The notes beneath the pieces were generated by a model. The model saw only the letters and a program-made list of their open reading frames with translations, searched no databases and had not been told where the DNA came from. The position numbers and the translations under genes are program-made. From positions 1 through 64,000 of the forward strand of contig NZ_JACHOR010000003.1 of assembly GCF_014199945.1 (NCBI RefSeq): DNA of 64,000 bases. Reading direction: 5' to 3'. This document shows, piece by piece, positions 1 to 16,561 of this stretch; position 1 is the first letter of the stretch; each line of letters begins with the position of its first letter. This DNA comes from Brevundimonas variabilis (GTDB taxonomy: Bacteria; Pseudomonadota; Alphaproteobacteria; Caulobacterales; Caulobacteraceae).

Positions 1-95
1 ATCGCCGCCGTCAGCGTCGTCTTGCCGTGGTCAACGTGACCGATCGTGCCGATGTTGCAATGCGGCTTGTTACGTTCGAACTTTTCCTTGGCCAT
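1..95 (-). CDS. tuf: Elongation factor Tu, N-terminal fragment (cut by window edge)
   Basis: Only the first 31 codons are present; the gene runs off the left edge. EF-Tu is the GTPase that delivers aminoacyl-tRNA to the ribosomal A site. The reading begins [16 protein letters not shown] and reaches the P-loop GHVDHGKTT, which is diagnostic for EF-Tu. The ATG is at 95-93. It lies 89 bases downstream of the fusA stop on the same strand, so it is the last visible gene of the str operon (rpsL-rpsG-fusA-tuf). An inverted repeat lies in the gap (110-145). A second tuf copy next to rpsJ, as some bacteria have, is absent: the sequence upstream of rpsJ holds no tuf. Confidence 0.97.
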   Translation of the reverse strand, partial: MAKEKFERNKPHCNIGTIGHVDHGKTTLTAA

Positions 96-109
96 TCTCT
101 TCTCTCCGT

Positions 110-145
110 CCCCTGAAAAGGGGGCATATCGTGGGTTTTCAGGGG
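110..145 (-). promoter_or_regulatory. Intercistronic hairpin between fusA and tuf
   Basis: The arms CCCCTGAAAA (110-119) and TTTTCAGGGG (136-145) are perfect 10-base inverted repeats with a 16-base loop, in the 89-base gap between fusA and tuf. There is no long T-run after it, so it may be an RNA processing or stability element rather than a terminator. Its function is inferred only from position and structure. Confidence 0.5.
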
Positions 146-184
146 TCCGGCGGACCGGTCAGGCCCGCCGGGTTTTGGTTTGGG

Positions 185-2266
185 TTAGGCGGAATACTTC
201 TTGATCACTTCGTCGGCGACGTGTTGCGGCACCGGCTCGTAGTGGTCGTACTGCATGGTGAAGGCCGCGCGGCCCTGCGACATCCCGCGAAGGGTGTTCA
301 CATAGCCGAACATGTTCGCCAGCGGCACGAAGGCGTTCACGACCGTGGCGTTACCGCGCATGTCCTGACCCTGGATCATGCCGCGACGGCCGTTCAGGTC
401 GCCGATGACCGAACCGAGGTAGTCCTCGGGGGTCACGACCTCGACCGCCATGATCGGCTCGAGCAGCTTGGGTGCACCCTTCTCGCGCAGTTCGCGGAAG
501 GCGGCGCGGGCCGCGATTTCGAACGCCAGCACGCTGGAGTCGACGTCGTGGTACTTGCCGTCCGTCAGGGTCGCCTTGAAGTCGATAAGCGGGAAGCCGG
601 CCAGCAGGCCGCTGTCCTTGATCGAGTTGAGGCCCTTTTCCACGCCCGGGATGTATTCCTTGGGCACGGCACCGCCGACGATCGAGTTCTCAAACACGAA
701 GCCCGAGCCGGGTTCGCCGGGCTCGAAGGTGATCATGACGCGGGCGAACTGGCCCGTACCGCCGGTCTGCTTCTTGTGGGTGTAGTCGATGTCGACCTTG
801 CGGCCGAGCGATTCACGATAGGCCACCTGCGGCGCGCCGATCGTGGCCTCGACCTTGTAGGTCCGCTTCAGGATGTCGATCTTGATGTCGAGGTGAAGCT
901 CGCCCATCCCCTTGAGGATGGTCTGGCCCGACTCGTGGTCGGTCGAGACGGTGAAGGACGGATCCTCCGACGCCAGCTTGGCCAGGGCGACGCCCAGCTT
1001 CTCCTGGTCGGCCTTGGTCTTGGGCTCGACGGAAATCTCGATCACGGGAGCCGGGAATTCCATCTTCTCGAGGATGACCGGCGACTTCAGCGGATCGCAC
1101 AGCGTATCCCCGGTGCGCGTGTCCTTGAGGCCGGCCAGGGCGACGATGTCGCCGGCATAGGCTTCCTTGATGTCCTGACGGTCGTTGGAGTGCATCAGCA
1201 GCATCCGGCCAACGCGCTCTTTCTTGTCGCGGCTGGAGTTCAGCAGGCTCATGCCCGTTTCCATCTTGCCGGAGTAGATGCGGCAGAAGGTCAGCGAACC
1301 GACGAAGGGGTCGTCCATGATCTTGAACGCGAGAACCGACAGGGGCTCGTCGTCCGAGGCGCGACGCACGATCGGCTCTTCGGTCTTGAAATCGATGCCG
1401 GGCGTGGGCGGGATGTCGAGCGGCGACGGCAGATAGTCGACAACGGCGTCGAGCAGGGTCTGCACGCCCTTGTTCTTGAAGGCCGAGCCGCAGAGGATGG
1501 GATAGAAGGCCCCCGTCAGCACGGCCTTGCGGATGCATTTCTTCAGCACTTCGATCGAGGGCTCGGTGCCTTCGAGGTAGGCTTCCATGGCCTCGTCGTC
1601 GAGTTCGACCGCGTTGTCGATCAGGTACTGACGGGCCTCATTGGCCTTGTCGACCAGATCGGCAGGGATATCACCGACGGTGAAGTTCGCACCCAGTTGG
1701 TCGTTGTCCCAGATGACCGACTTCATGGCGACGATGTCGACCAGGCCGGACAGCGAGGACTCCGCACCGATCGGGAACTGGATCGGCACGGCCTTGGCAC
1801 CCAGGCGGTCGCGGATCGACTGCACCGAGGCGTCGAAGTCGGCGCCGATCTTGTCCATCTTGTTGACGAAAACGATGCGCGGCACGCGGTACTTGTCGGC
1901 CTGGCGCCAGACGGTCTCGGTCTGGGGCTCCACGCCGGCGTTGCCGTCGAGCACGGTCACGGCACCGTCGAGCACGCGCAGCGACCGCTCGACTTCAATC
2001 GTGAAGTCCACGTGGCCGGGGGTGTCGATGATGTTGAGGCGCTTCTCTTTCCAGTAGGCCGTGGTCGCAGCCGAGGTGATCGTGATCCCCCGCTCCTGCT
2101 CCTGGTCCATCCAGTCCATGGTCGCGGCGCCGTCGTGGACTTCGCCGATCTTATGGTTCTTGCCGGTGTAGTACAGGATCCGCTCGGTCGTCGTCGTCTT
2201 GCCCGCGTCGATGTGGGCCATGATGCCGAAGTTGCGGTAGTCCTCGATCTTGTTTTCGCGGGCCAT
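185..2266 (-). CDS. fusA: Elongation factor G
   Basis: The 693-residue translational GTPase drives translocation of tRNA and mRNA and, with RRF, ribosome recycling. The N-terminus reads [20 protein letters not shown] followed by the P-loop [15 protein letters not shown], then the DTPGHVDF (G3) and NKMDKIGAD (G4) motifs. The C-terminal domain V contains [13 protein letters not shown], typical of EF-G. The length matches the usual 690-700 residues. It lies 149 bases downstream of rpsG and 89 bases upstream of tuf in the str operon. The sequence shows no sign of the second, specialised EF-G class. The fully open antisense frame over this gene is a GC-bias artefact. Confidence 0.99.
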   Translation of the reverse strand: MARENKIEDYRNFGIMAHIDAGKTTTTERILYYTGKNHKIGEVHDGAATMDWMDQEQERGITITSAATTAYWKEKRLNIIDTPGHVDFTIEVERSLRVLDGAVTVLDGNAGVEPQTETVWRQADKYRVPRIVFVNKMDKIGADFDASVQSIRDRLGAKAVPIQFPIGAESSLSGLVDIVAMKSVIWDNDQLGANFTVGDIPADLVDKANEARQYLIDNAVELDDEAMEAYLEGTEPSIEVLKKCIRKAVLTGAFYPILCGSAFKNKGVQTLLDAVVDYLPSPLDIPPTPGIDFKTEEPIVRRASDDEPLSVLAFKIMDDPFVGSLTFCRIYSGKMETGMSLLNSSRDKKERVGRMLLMHSNDRQDIKEAYAGDIVALAGLKDTRTGDTLCDPLKSPVILEKMEFPAPVIEISVEPKTKADQEKLGVALAKLASEDPSFTVSTDHESGQTILKGMGELHLDIKIDILKRTYKVEATIGAPQVAYRESLGRKVDIDYTHKKQTGGTGQFARVMITFEPGEPGSGFVFENSIVGGAVPKEYIPGVEKGLNSIKDSGLLAGFPLIDFKATLTDGKYHDVDSSVLAFEIAARAAFRELREKGAPKLLEPIMAVEVVTPEDYLGSVIGDLNGRRGMIQGQDMRGNATVVNAFVPLANMFGYVNTLRGMSQGRAAFTMQYDHYEPVPQHVADEVIKKYSA

Positions 2267-2341
2267 GATGAACGTGCCTTGAAGTGATGTCAGGGCGCGG
2301 ATGGCGCCCTCGGGAGATTGTCGGTCTGTTCGGATAAACGA

Positions 2342-2372
2342 GCGCGGGCGATCTAACTCAAACCGCCCGCGC
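2342..2372 (-). promoter_or_regulatory. GC-rich hairpin in the rpsG-fusA gap
   Basis: Perfect 9-base arms GCGCGGGCG (2342-2350) and CGCCCGCGC (2364-2372) flank a 13-base loop in the 149-base rpsG-fusA gap. No T-run follows on the minus strand, so it is not a clear terminator. It could modulate relative output of rpsG and fusA or set an RNA end. Regulatory function is inferred. Confidence 0.4.
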
Positions 2373-2415
2373 CGGAAACCCTTAGATAGTCAGTGCAGAT
2401 GACGCTTTGAAGGCG

Positions 2416-2889
2416 CTACCAGCGATAGTGGCTGAAGGCGCGGTTGGCTTCGGCCATCTTGTGGGTGTCTTCACGCTTCTTGACGGCGGTGCCGCGGTTG
2501 TTGGACGCATCCAGCAGCTCGGCAGCCAGCTTTTCCGTCATGGTGTTCTCGCCGCGCTTGCGCGCCGCGTTCACCAGCCAGCGGATCGCCAGAGCGCGGC
2601 GACGGTCGGGGCGAACCTCGACCGGGACCTGATAGGTGGCACCGCCGACGCGACGCGACCGGACCTCGACCGACGGCTGGACGTTTTCCAGGGCGGTGTG
2701 GAAGGTCTGGACCGGCTCGAAATCCTTCTTCTTCTCGGCCAGGATTTCGAACGCACCATAGACGATGTTCTCGGCGACGGCCTTTTTGCCCTCGTACATG
2801 ACATAGTTCATGAATTTGGTGACGATCAGATCCTTGTAGCGGGGATCCGGCAGGACTTCGCGTTTCTGGGCGCGGTGACGACGTGACAT
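2416..2889 (-). CDS. rpsG: 30S ribosomal protein S7
   Basis: S7 nucleates assembly of the 30S head and contacts the E-site tRNA. The protein has 157 residues and begins [20 protein letters not shown], with the family landmarks [27 protein letters not shown] and [12 protein letters not shown], ending SHYRW. Length and termini are those of bacterial S7. It sits 66 bases downstream of rpsL and precedes fusA, the standard str order. In Escherichia coli S7 is the autogenous repressor of this operon; nothing in this sequence tests that here. Confidence 0.99.
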   Translation of the reverse strand: MSRRHRAQKREVLPDPRYKDLIVTKFMNYVMYEGKKAVAENIVYGAFEILAEKKKDFEPVQTFHTALENVQPSVEVRSRRVGGATYQVPVEVRPDRRRALAIRWLVNAARKRGENTMTEKLAAELLDASNNRGTAVKKREDTHKMAEANRAFSHYRW

Positions 2890-2955
2890 GGGCTGGGCCT
2901 TCTAAATCGTTCTTGGGAAGCCGGGGACCGGCTGAATCTGGAAAGAGCGGGTCGC

Positions 2956-3330
2956 TTACTTCGGACGCTTGGTGCCGTAGTGCGAACGGCGCTGCTTGCG
3001 GTCCTTCACGCCCTGCGTATCGAGCACGCCGCGCAGGATGTGGTAGCGGACGCCGGGAAGATCCTTCACGCGGCCGCCGCGGATCAGGACCACCGAGTGC
3101 TCCTGAAGATTGTGGCCCTCGCCGGGGATGTAGCACACGGCCTCATAGCCGTTCTTGGCCAGACGGACCTTGGCGACCTTACGCAGAGCCGAGTTCGGCT
3201 TCTTGGGGGTCGTCGTATAGACGCGGGTGCAGACGCCGCGGCGCTGGGGCGAACCCTCGAGCGCGGGCACCTTGTTGCGCACGGGCTTGGGCTTGCGGGG
3301 CTTGCGGATCAGCTGGTTGATCGTAGGCAT
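2956..3330 (-). CDS. rpsL: 30S ribosomal protein S12
   Basis: S12 lies at the decoding centre. The gene codes for 124 residues starting [15 protein letters not shown]. The frame stays open upstream to 3456, but the ATG at 3330 gives the canonical N-terminus and is the real start. The decoding loops [12 protein letters not shown] and [13 protein letters not shown] are intact, with lysine at the two positions where streptomycin-resistance changes usually fall, so the sequence looks streptomycin-sensitive on this criterion. It is the first gene of the str operon. A promoter (3566-3594) and a terminator-like hairpin (3459-3492) lie upstream. Confidence 0.99.
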   Translation of the reverse strand: MPTINQLIRKPRKPKPVRNKVPALEGSPQRRGVCTRVYTTTPKKPNSALRKVAKVRLAKNGYEAVCYIPGEGHNLQEHSVVLIRGGRVKDLPGVRYHILRGVLDTQGVKDRKQRRSHYGTKRPK

Positions 3331-3458
3331 GGTTCGAACTCGTCTCGACTTCTGATGGAGGCGTGTGCCTGTCGGCCGGGGCGCCTCGGTTTCCTTCTTT
3401 TGAACGCGACCTTTCGGCCCCGCCCGGGATCGTTCGAGTTCGGGACGGTGACGCAAAC

Positions 3459-3492
3459 GAAAAAACCGGAACGCGCGCTTCGGGCGTTCCGG
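3459..3492 (-). terminator. Intrinsic-terminator-like hairpin in the rpsL leader (possible attenuator)
   Basis: On the minus strand the arms CCGGAACGC (3492-3484) and GCGTTCCGG (3474-3466) enclose a 9-base loop and are followed at once by a run of Ts (the As at 3460-3465 on the plus strand). No minus-strand gene ends nearby: the preceding one, rpoC, has its own terminator at 5655-5690. The hairpin therefore lies between the proposed str promoter and rpsL, the arrangement of a leader attenuator. It could alternatively just stop antisense read-through. Confidence 0.6.
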
Positions 3493-3565
3493 CGGGCACA
3501 GCCCGTCCGATCAATTGTCACCTTCCCGGCGCAGGACAGGTCCTGACAGCCTCGAAAGTCCGGCG

Positions 3566-3594
3566 CGTTTACGCGGAAGGGGCCGCGGGGTCAA
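3566..3594 (-). promoter_or_regulatory. Proposed sigma70-type promoter of the str operon
   Basis: Reading the minus strand, TTGACC (3594-3589) and TAAACG (3571-3566) are separated by 17 bases, matching -35/-10 geometry. The rpsL start is about 230 bases downstream, and the terminator-like hairpin lies within that leader. The -35 hexamer is the same as in the proposed rpsJ promoter. Prediction by eye only. Confidence 0.45.
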
Positions 3595-3628
3595 GACCGG
3601 GCATGCGGAGGCAGGGGATCGGGCCCCT

Positions 3629-3654
3629 TGCCACCAGAAGGCCACGGTTTGTCC
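3629..3654 (+). repeat. 26-base block duplicated upstream of both TonB-like paralogues (copy 1)
   Basis: A 26-base stretch beginning TGCCACCAGAAGGCCACGG is identical at 4721-4746. It ends 28 bases before the ATG of the first paralogue and 29 bases before that of the second. About 40 bases further upstream a second short match (GGTCAAG then CCGGGC) recurs at 3589 and 4682. The whole upstream region was therefore duplicated with the gene, and this block has been better conserved than its surroundings, suggesting a promoter, 5'-UTR or regulator site. Confidence 0.75.
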
Positions 3655-3682
3655 GTCCTCTCGTCAGAAGGGGGCGTTCGCC

Positions 3683-4576
3683 ATGTCGGATATCGTGATG
3701 CTGCCCCGGTCGACAGGACTGGCGGACCGGCGACCGCCCCGGCCGGCGGACCGGACGGCCGCAGCGATTCTCGGCGGATCGGTCGTACTGCACGGAGCGA
3801 TCCTGGCGGCTCTGGCCCTGCGACTGTTCGAGCCCGAACGCAGCGATCCGCCGATATCGCCGGACGCACCCATCTTCATCGAAATCGAGCCACGGCCTTT
3901 GCTCGAGGGCGAACGCGCGCGCCTGCCGGCTCCGGCACCGGCGACCAGCGCTGCGCCGGAGACCCGCCCCCTCACCGGGCCGACCGTGATCTTTCGGGCT
4001 CCGGCCGTGACGCCCCGGGACGAGGAGGACGACGAGGCCCTTCCCTCCCCGCCTGCCCCGCGCCTCAGTCCTGGTCCCTCCGGTCCAGCGGCCACGGGCG
4101 CGCCGGCGGCCCCTGCGAACAGCGGGGCCTGGCAGGTCCAGCAGGAGGGGATGAGCGCCCGCGTCGGGCGAGCCATGCGCCTCGGGGCCGGAGGGTGCCG
4201 CATCATGGATGGCCGGCTGAACCCCACCGAACAGGCCATCTGTGACGATGAATTCAATGCGGCTGCGGGGGCTGCCGGCTCTGTCGGGCCCCGCCCCCTG
4301 ACCCCGGGCGAGGCGAGACGCGAGGCCGGGTTTGCGCGCGCGGGGGCCGCAGCACTGCGCAGCTATGAAGCCCGGCGCGCCCCCCTGAGGTCCGGAGTCG
4401 GCGTCGTGACCTCGGGCGAAGGCGTCGGCGGCAATCTCGGGATGGGTACAGCCGGCGCCCATCTGGACCCTGTATTCCGCGACGGGGCCGACAACCTGCT
4501 GCGTCAGGAGTCCAACAAGCTCGGCGGACCCAGACGCCTGCCGGGCGTGACGCCGCCACCGCCTGTCGACGACTGA
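3683..4576 (+). CDS. TonB-like proline-rich membrane protein, paralogue 1
   Basis: The 297-residue protein starts MSDIVMLPRSTGLADRR at an ATG chosen because it aligns with the paralogue's start and follows the conserved upstream block. A short cytoplasmic tail precedes one membrane segment (about residues 30-50, GGSVVLHGAILAALALRLF). A PIFIEIEPRPLLEGERARLP segment, a Pro/Ala-rich linker, and a conserved C-terminal region (GGCRIMDGRLN, then TEQAICDDEFN, with two cysteines) follow. The N-terminal anchor plus periplasmic Pro-rich stretch resembles TonB/TolA transducers, but no typical TonB C-terminal domain is recognised. It ends PPPPVDD. The gene is on the opposite strand to the flanking rpoC and rpsL. 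Function unknown. Confidence 0.75.
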   Translation: MSDIVMLPRSTGLADRRPPRPADRTAAAILGGSVVLHGAILAALALRLFEPERSDPPISPDAPIFIEIEPRPLLEGERARLPAPAPATSAAPETRPLTGPTVIFRAPAVTPRDEEDDEALPSPPAPRLSPGPSGPAATGAPAAPANSGAWQVQQEGMSARVGRAMRLGAGGCRIMDGRLNPTEQAICDDEFNAAAGAAGSVGPRPLTPGEARREAGFARAGAAALRSYEARRAPLRSGVGVVTSGEGVGGNLGMGTAGAHLDPVFRDGADNLLRQESNKLGGPRRLPGVTPPPPVDD

Positions 4577-4720
4577 GATCCACAGAAGATCCATACGGAC
4601 AAAAGATCGGCAACCGTCAGTGAAGGGACCTGCGGCGATCGCAGGCAAAAGGCTCAGGTCCTGGGATGCCCGTTCGAGAAGGGTCAAGCCGGGCGAGCCG
4701 GCTGGGCCAATCCCCTGCTC

Positions 4721-4746
4721 TGCCACCAGAAGGCCACGGTTTGTCC
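4721..4746 (+). repeat. 26-base block duplicated upstream of both TonB-like paralogues (copy 2)
   Basis: Identical over 26 bases to 3629-3654, at the same distance from the start codon of the second paralogue. Sequence between this block and the ATG has diverged, so identity is concentrated in the block. Confidence 0.75.
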
Positions 4747-4775
4747 CTCCCTTCGCTTCCGGGGGGGCGCGCAAC

Positions 4776-5621
4776 ATGTCCGATATCGCAGTGCGTGCCC
4801 GGACATTGGGCCTGGCGGACCGTTCGGCATCTCCCCCGCCAAATCGCTGGTGGGTAGCAAGCTTCGCAGGATGCGTGACCCTTCATGTCGCAATCCTGTC
4901 GATTCTGGCCTTGCGGTTGTTCGAGCCGGAGCGCGCCTATCCTCCGGTGCCGCCGAATGTCCCCATCTTCATCGAGATCGAGCCCCGGCCGCTGCTGGAG
5001 GGCGAACGCGCGCGCCTCCCGGCCACCGCTCCGGCAACATCGACCACCGCCGCACCCGAGACTCGTCTGCTGACCCGTCCGACCGTGATCGTTCGCGCAC
5101 CGGCCGTGACGCCCCGGGACGAAGAGGATGACGATGCCCTGCCCTCCCCACCCGCCCCGCGTCTAAGCCCCGGCCCGTCCGGTCCTGCCGCCACTGGCGC
5201 TCCGGCCCCTGCGGACAGTGGCGCCTGGCAGGTCCGGCCCGAGGCGCTGGGGGCCCGTGTCGGTCGCACCCTGCGGCTCGGGGCCGGAGGCTGCCGGACC
5301 ATGTACGGTCGGCTGAACTCCACCGAACAGGCCATCTGCGACGAGAATTTCAATGCCGCGGCCGGGGCTGCCGGCCCCGTCGGTCCGCGGACCCTGAACC
5401 CGGGCGAGGCGCGACGCGAGGCGCGGTTCGCACAGGAGGGGGCAGCGGCCCTGGCCCGCTACGAGGCCCGTCGTGCCCCACTGAGATCAGGTGTCGGTGT
5501 CTCCGGCGCGTCGCCGGATTGTCCCGGCGGAAACCTGCGAGGAACCTGCGCGGGGGCCCACTTGCCGGACCACTATCAGAATCCGGATCAGGTCCCTTAC
5601 CGGCGAGTGGGGCCTCTCTAG
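4776..5621 (+). CDS. TonB-like proline-rich membrane protein, paralogue 2
   Basis: The 281-residue protein starts MSDIAVRARTLGLADRS and has the same plan as its upstream neighbour: short tail, one membrane segment (about residues 28-48), an almost identical IFIEIEPRPLLEGERARLP stretch, a Pro/Ala/Thr linker, and the conserved GAGGCRTMYGRLN and TEQAICDENFN region with both cysteines. The extreme C-termini differ: this copy ends PDQVPYRRVGPL and contains an extra Cys pair (SPDCPGGNLRGTC). It arose by tandem duplication including about 95 bases of upstream DNA. Divergence at the C-terminus suggests different partners or specificity. No function can be assigned. Confidence 0.75.
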   Translation: MSDIAVRARTLGLADRSASPPPNRWWVASFAGCVTLHVAILSILALRLFEPERAYPPVPPNVPIFIEIEPRPLLEGERARLPATAPATSTTAAPETRLLTRPTVIVRAPAVTPRDEEDDDALPSPPAPRLSPGPSGPAATGAPAPADSGAWQVRPEALGARVGRTLRLGAGGCRTMYGRLNSTEQAICDENFNAAAGAAGPVGPRTLNPGEARREARFAQEGAAALARYEARRAPLRSGVGVSGASPDCPGGNLRGTCAGAHLPDHYQNPDQVPYRRVGPL

Positions 5622-5654
5622 GTCAAACCCCTCCACACTCGCTCCCGCAACAGG

Positions 5655-5690
5655 AAAAAGGCGACACCGTTGCCGGTGCCGCCCGCTTTT
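5655..5690 (-). terminator. Rho-independent terminator after rpoC
   Basis: On the minus strand, GGCGGCACCGGCAACGGTGTCGCC forms a stem (one mismatch) followed by a run of Ts (As at 5655-5659). It lies about 40 bases past the rpoC stop. A second short palindrome (CCCGGGA/TCCCGGG, 5707-5723) sits between stop and terminator. Confidence 0.75.
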
Positions 5691-5730
5691 CGTTCGTGAT
5701 CTCCGACCCGGGAAATTCCCGGGACAGGGA

Positions 5731-9924
<4,194 letters not shown>

Positions 9925-9979
9925 CTTGATTCCTTCTGCGGCGAGGCCGCGTAAAATTCAAAGAGGAGGACGGCGAACC

Positions 9980-10019
9980 CGTCTCCTCCCGGTCGCAAGG
10001 CCGCGACCGGGAGGAGACG
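9980..10019 (-). promoter_or_regulatory. 17-base-pair perfect hairpin between rpoB and rpoC
   Basis: The arms at 9980-9996 (CGTCTCCTCCCGGTCGC) and 10003-10019 (GCGACCGGGAGGAGACG) are perfect inverted repeats with a 6-base loop. It begins 7 bases after the rpoB stop codon on the minus strand and no T-run follows. Such a long helix could be an RNase III or other processing site, or a partial terminator, between the two subunit genes. Role inferred. Confidence 0.75.
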
Positions 10020-10025
10020 TCAGGC

Positions 10026-14141
<4,116 letters not shown>

Positions 14142-14518
14142 TCTGTGTTCCCATTCGCAGACCCGCGAGGCCCTGCGTCAAATGCGGCGGCACGAGGCAC
14201 CGGTCGGTGTCCCGTGACAGACGGTTTCGGCATCCACCCTCGACCCGGACCCCGGATCAGGACGCCTGAAATCATTGAAGCTCCCGGGAAAGGAGCCACG
14301 CCTTCGCTCGGTCGGAGGGCGACGGACCGGGCCTCGGCGCTTGCGCGCGAAATTCATGGAATCTGCGGAGACGCGACATATACGCCGTTCTTCGGCGAAA
14401 TAAAGGCCTGTCCACAGTTTTCGTCGGGCTGACGAAAAACGACCGGATCGCTTGACGTCTCGGTCGGACAGGCGTGATCTCCGCCCGCCGCGCCTGGCGG
14501 CCAAGGACCGAAAATCCG
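14142..14518. other. Divergent rpoB / M61 peptidase intergenic region with a palindrome
   Basis: The 377-base gap holds no gene. It must carry the rpoB promoter (minus) and the peptidase promoter (plus), but no strong -35/-10 pair stands out. A perfect palindromic hairpin lies at 14418-14438, with arms TTTTCGTC and GACGAAAA around GGGCT. This shape can act as a bidirectional terminator or a protein-binding site, and as no gene ends here a binding site is possible. Confidence 0.5.
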
Positions 14519-16462
14519 ATGTTGATCAAGCGTTACGCCGTCACCGCCTGTATGGCGGCTATGCTCCTCATCGCCGGGGGGCCTTCCATGGCCCAGGTCG
14601 CCCCGCCTGCCCTGCCGATCAGCCTCCATGCAATCCCGCAGCCCGTCGACCTGGCCTATCCCGGCACACTGACGATATCTGTCGATGCGACAGACCTTAC
14701 CCGCCGCATCTTCAGGGTCCGCGAGACGATCCCGGTCACCCGTGCTGGCCCGATGACCCTTCTGTTTCCGGAATGGTTGCCGGGCAATCACGGACCTGTC
14801 GGGCCTGTCTCCAGCCTCGCGGGCCTGGTCTTCACGGCCAACGGACAGCGGGTCGAATGGGTGCGCGATACTCTGAACCCCTATGCCTATCACATCGAGA
14901 TCCCGGCCAGCGCGACCGAGGTCATCGCGGAGTTCCAGCGCCTTTCGCCCCTGACGCCGTCACAGGGCCGGGTCGAGATCACGCCGGAAATGCTGAACGT
15001 TCAGTGGGAAAAGATGATCTTGTATCCGGCAGGGCATTTCTCCCGCAACATCAGCTTCCAGCCTAGCATCACCCTGCCTGCTGGCTGGTCGCTGGGCACC
15101 GCGTTGGAAGCCTCTTCGATCGACGCAGCGACAACCACCTTCAAGCCCGTGGACCTGGAGGTGCTGGTCGACAGCCCGGTGTTTGCAGGCCTCCATTATC
15201 GTCAGATCGATCTTGATCCGGGCGGTCGGTCGCCTGTCCGCATGAACCTGGTCGCCGACAACGCTGATGGCCTGAAGGCAACGGATGACCAGATCGCCCT
15301 TCTGCGCGCGCTCGTAGTGCAGGCTGACCGCCTCTACGGCGCTCGACACTACAACCACTATGACTTCCTCGTCGCGGCAACGGACACCCTTGGCGGCATC
15401 GGGCTGGAGCACCACAGATCTTCTGAAAACAGCATCGATCCAGCTTTCTTCACCGAGTACGTCAGCAAGTTGGGCGACCGTGACCTGCTTCCCCACGAGT
15501 ACACCCACTCCTGGAATGGCAAATGGAAACGACCCGCCGACCAGCTGGTCCCCAATCTCAACACGCCCCTTCAGAACAGCCTCCTGTGGGTCTACGAGGG
15601 GCAGACGCAATACTGGGGCAAGGTGCTGGCCGCTCGATCCGGCCTGCATGATCGTCAGCAGGCCCTCGACGCCCTCGCCCTTGTGGCAGCCACCTATGAC
15701 AACCGGGTCGGTCGCGAATGGCGCGCGCTGCAGGACACAACCAACGACCCCATTATCAGCCAGCGCCGCCCTGCCCCCTTCAACTCTTGGCAGCGTAGCG
15801 AGGACTATTATGAGGAGGGACAGCTGATCTGGCTGGATGCGGACACCCTGATCCGGGAGAAAACCGGCGGCCGCAAATCACTGGACGATTTCGCACAGGC
15901 CTTTTTCGGCGTGCGCGATGGTGACTGGCAAGCAACGCCCTACACTTTCGATCTTGTGGTTCAGACTCTCAACGATGTGGTCCCGCACGACTGGGCCACA
16001 TTCCTGCGGACGCGTCTGGATGGCCACGGACCGGGCGCCCCGCTGGACGGCCTGACCCGGGGCGGTTGGCGGCTGGTCTATTCGGAAACGCCCTCGGACT
16101 ATCAGAAGACCCTCTATGCCGAATACGAGCGCAACGACTTCACCTATTCGCTCGGCCTCTCGATCACGGGCGACGGTACGATTGCCGGAGTGCAATGGAA
16201 CGGTCCTGCATTCCAGCAGGGGCTCGCCACTGGAGCGCAGATCGTCGCCGTGAACGGCCTGGCGACGTCGCCCAAGATTCTGGCTGATGGTATCACGGCA
16301 GCCAAGGATACCACCACGCCGATCGAACTCATTGTCAGACAGGGCGATCGATACCGCACCGTCGGCATCGATTATCACGGCGGCCTGCGTTATCCCCGGC
16401 TGGAACGCATTGCCGGGACGCCGGACCGGCTGGGCGATATCTTCGAGGCAAGGCGACGCTAG
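14519..16462 (+). CDS. M61-family metallopeptidase with PDZ domain, secreted (paralogue 1)
   Basis: A 647-residue glycyl-aminopeptidase-type zinc peptidase. The ATG at 14519 gives a signal peptide (MLIKRYAVTACMAAMLLIA, cleavage after SMA). The N-terminal beta domain is followed by GGIGLEHHRSSEN and the zinc motif HEYTH (residues 326-330) within LLPHEYTHSWNGKWKRP. The likely third ligand glutamate is in LLWVYEGQTQYWG. The C-terminal 100 residues form a PDZ-like domain (QGLATGAQIVAVNGL). Its downstream neighbour is a tandem paralogue, 99 bases away. M61 enzymes cleave N-terminal Gly/Ala residues from peptides; the substrate here is unknown. Probably periplasmic. Confidence 0.92.
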   Translation: MLIKRYAVTACMAAMLLIAGGPSMAQVAPPALPISLHAIPQPVDLAYPGTLTISVDATDLTRRIFRVRETIPVTRAGPMTLLFPEWLPGNHGPVGPVSSLAGLVFTANGQRVEWVRDTLNPYAYHIEIPASATEVIAEFQRLSPLTPSQGRVEITPEMLNVQWEKMILYPAGHFSRNISFQPSITLPAGWSLGTALEASSIDAATTTFKPVDLEVLVDSPVFAGLHYRQIDLDPGGRSPVRMNLVADNADGLKATDDQIALLRALVVQADRLYGARHYNHYDFLVAATDTLGGIGLEHHRSSENSIDPAFFTEYVSKLGDRDLLPHEYTHSWNGKWKRPADQLVPNLNTPLQNSLLWVYEGQTQYWGKVLAARSGLHDRQQALDALALVAATYDNRVGREWRALQDTTNDPIISQRRPAPFNSWQRSEDYYEEGQLIWLDADTLIREKTGGRKSLDDFAQAFFGVRDGDWQATPYTFDLVVQTLNDVVPHDWATFLRTRLDGHGPGAPLDGLTRGGWRLVYSETPSDYQKTLYAEYERNDFTYSLGLSITGDGTIAGVQWNGPAFQQGLATGAQIVAVNGLATSPKILADGITAAKDTTTPIELIVRQGDRYRTVGIDYHGGLRYPRLERIAGTPDRLGDIFEARRR

Positions 16463-16561
16463 TGGTTCCCGGAGGTGCGCATGTCCGCCCCTCGGCCCTT
16501 GACGGCCCCGCCTCCCAGGACGACGCTGGCCACTTCCGCTGATCCCAAGGTGCCCTGTTAG

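Larger units (their letters stand above)
3331..3682. other. Divergent intergenic region, rpsL leader and TonB-like gene upstream region
   Basis: This 352-base stretch holds no credible gene. On the minus strand it carries a proposed sigma70-type promoter (3566-3594) and a terminator-like hairpin (3459-3492) leading to rpsL. On the plus side it carries a block (3589-3654) that is duplicated upstream of the second TonB-like paralogue. Confidence 0.6.

Noticed and set aside
131..2287. Long open frame on the plus strand over fusA (718 codons)
   Set aside because: It is antisense to a certain gene. GC-rich codon third positions keep the complementary frame open, and the translation shows only D, V, L, G and H-rich shadow sequence.
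3600..3700. Extension of the first TonB-like gene to an earlier start (3515)
   Set aside because: The extra N-terminus matches nothing in its paralogue and would span the duplicated upstream block, whose conservation is nucleotide-level.
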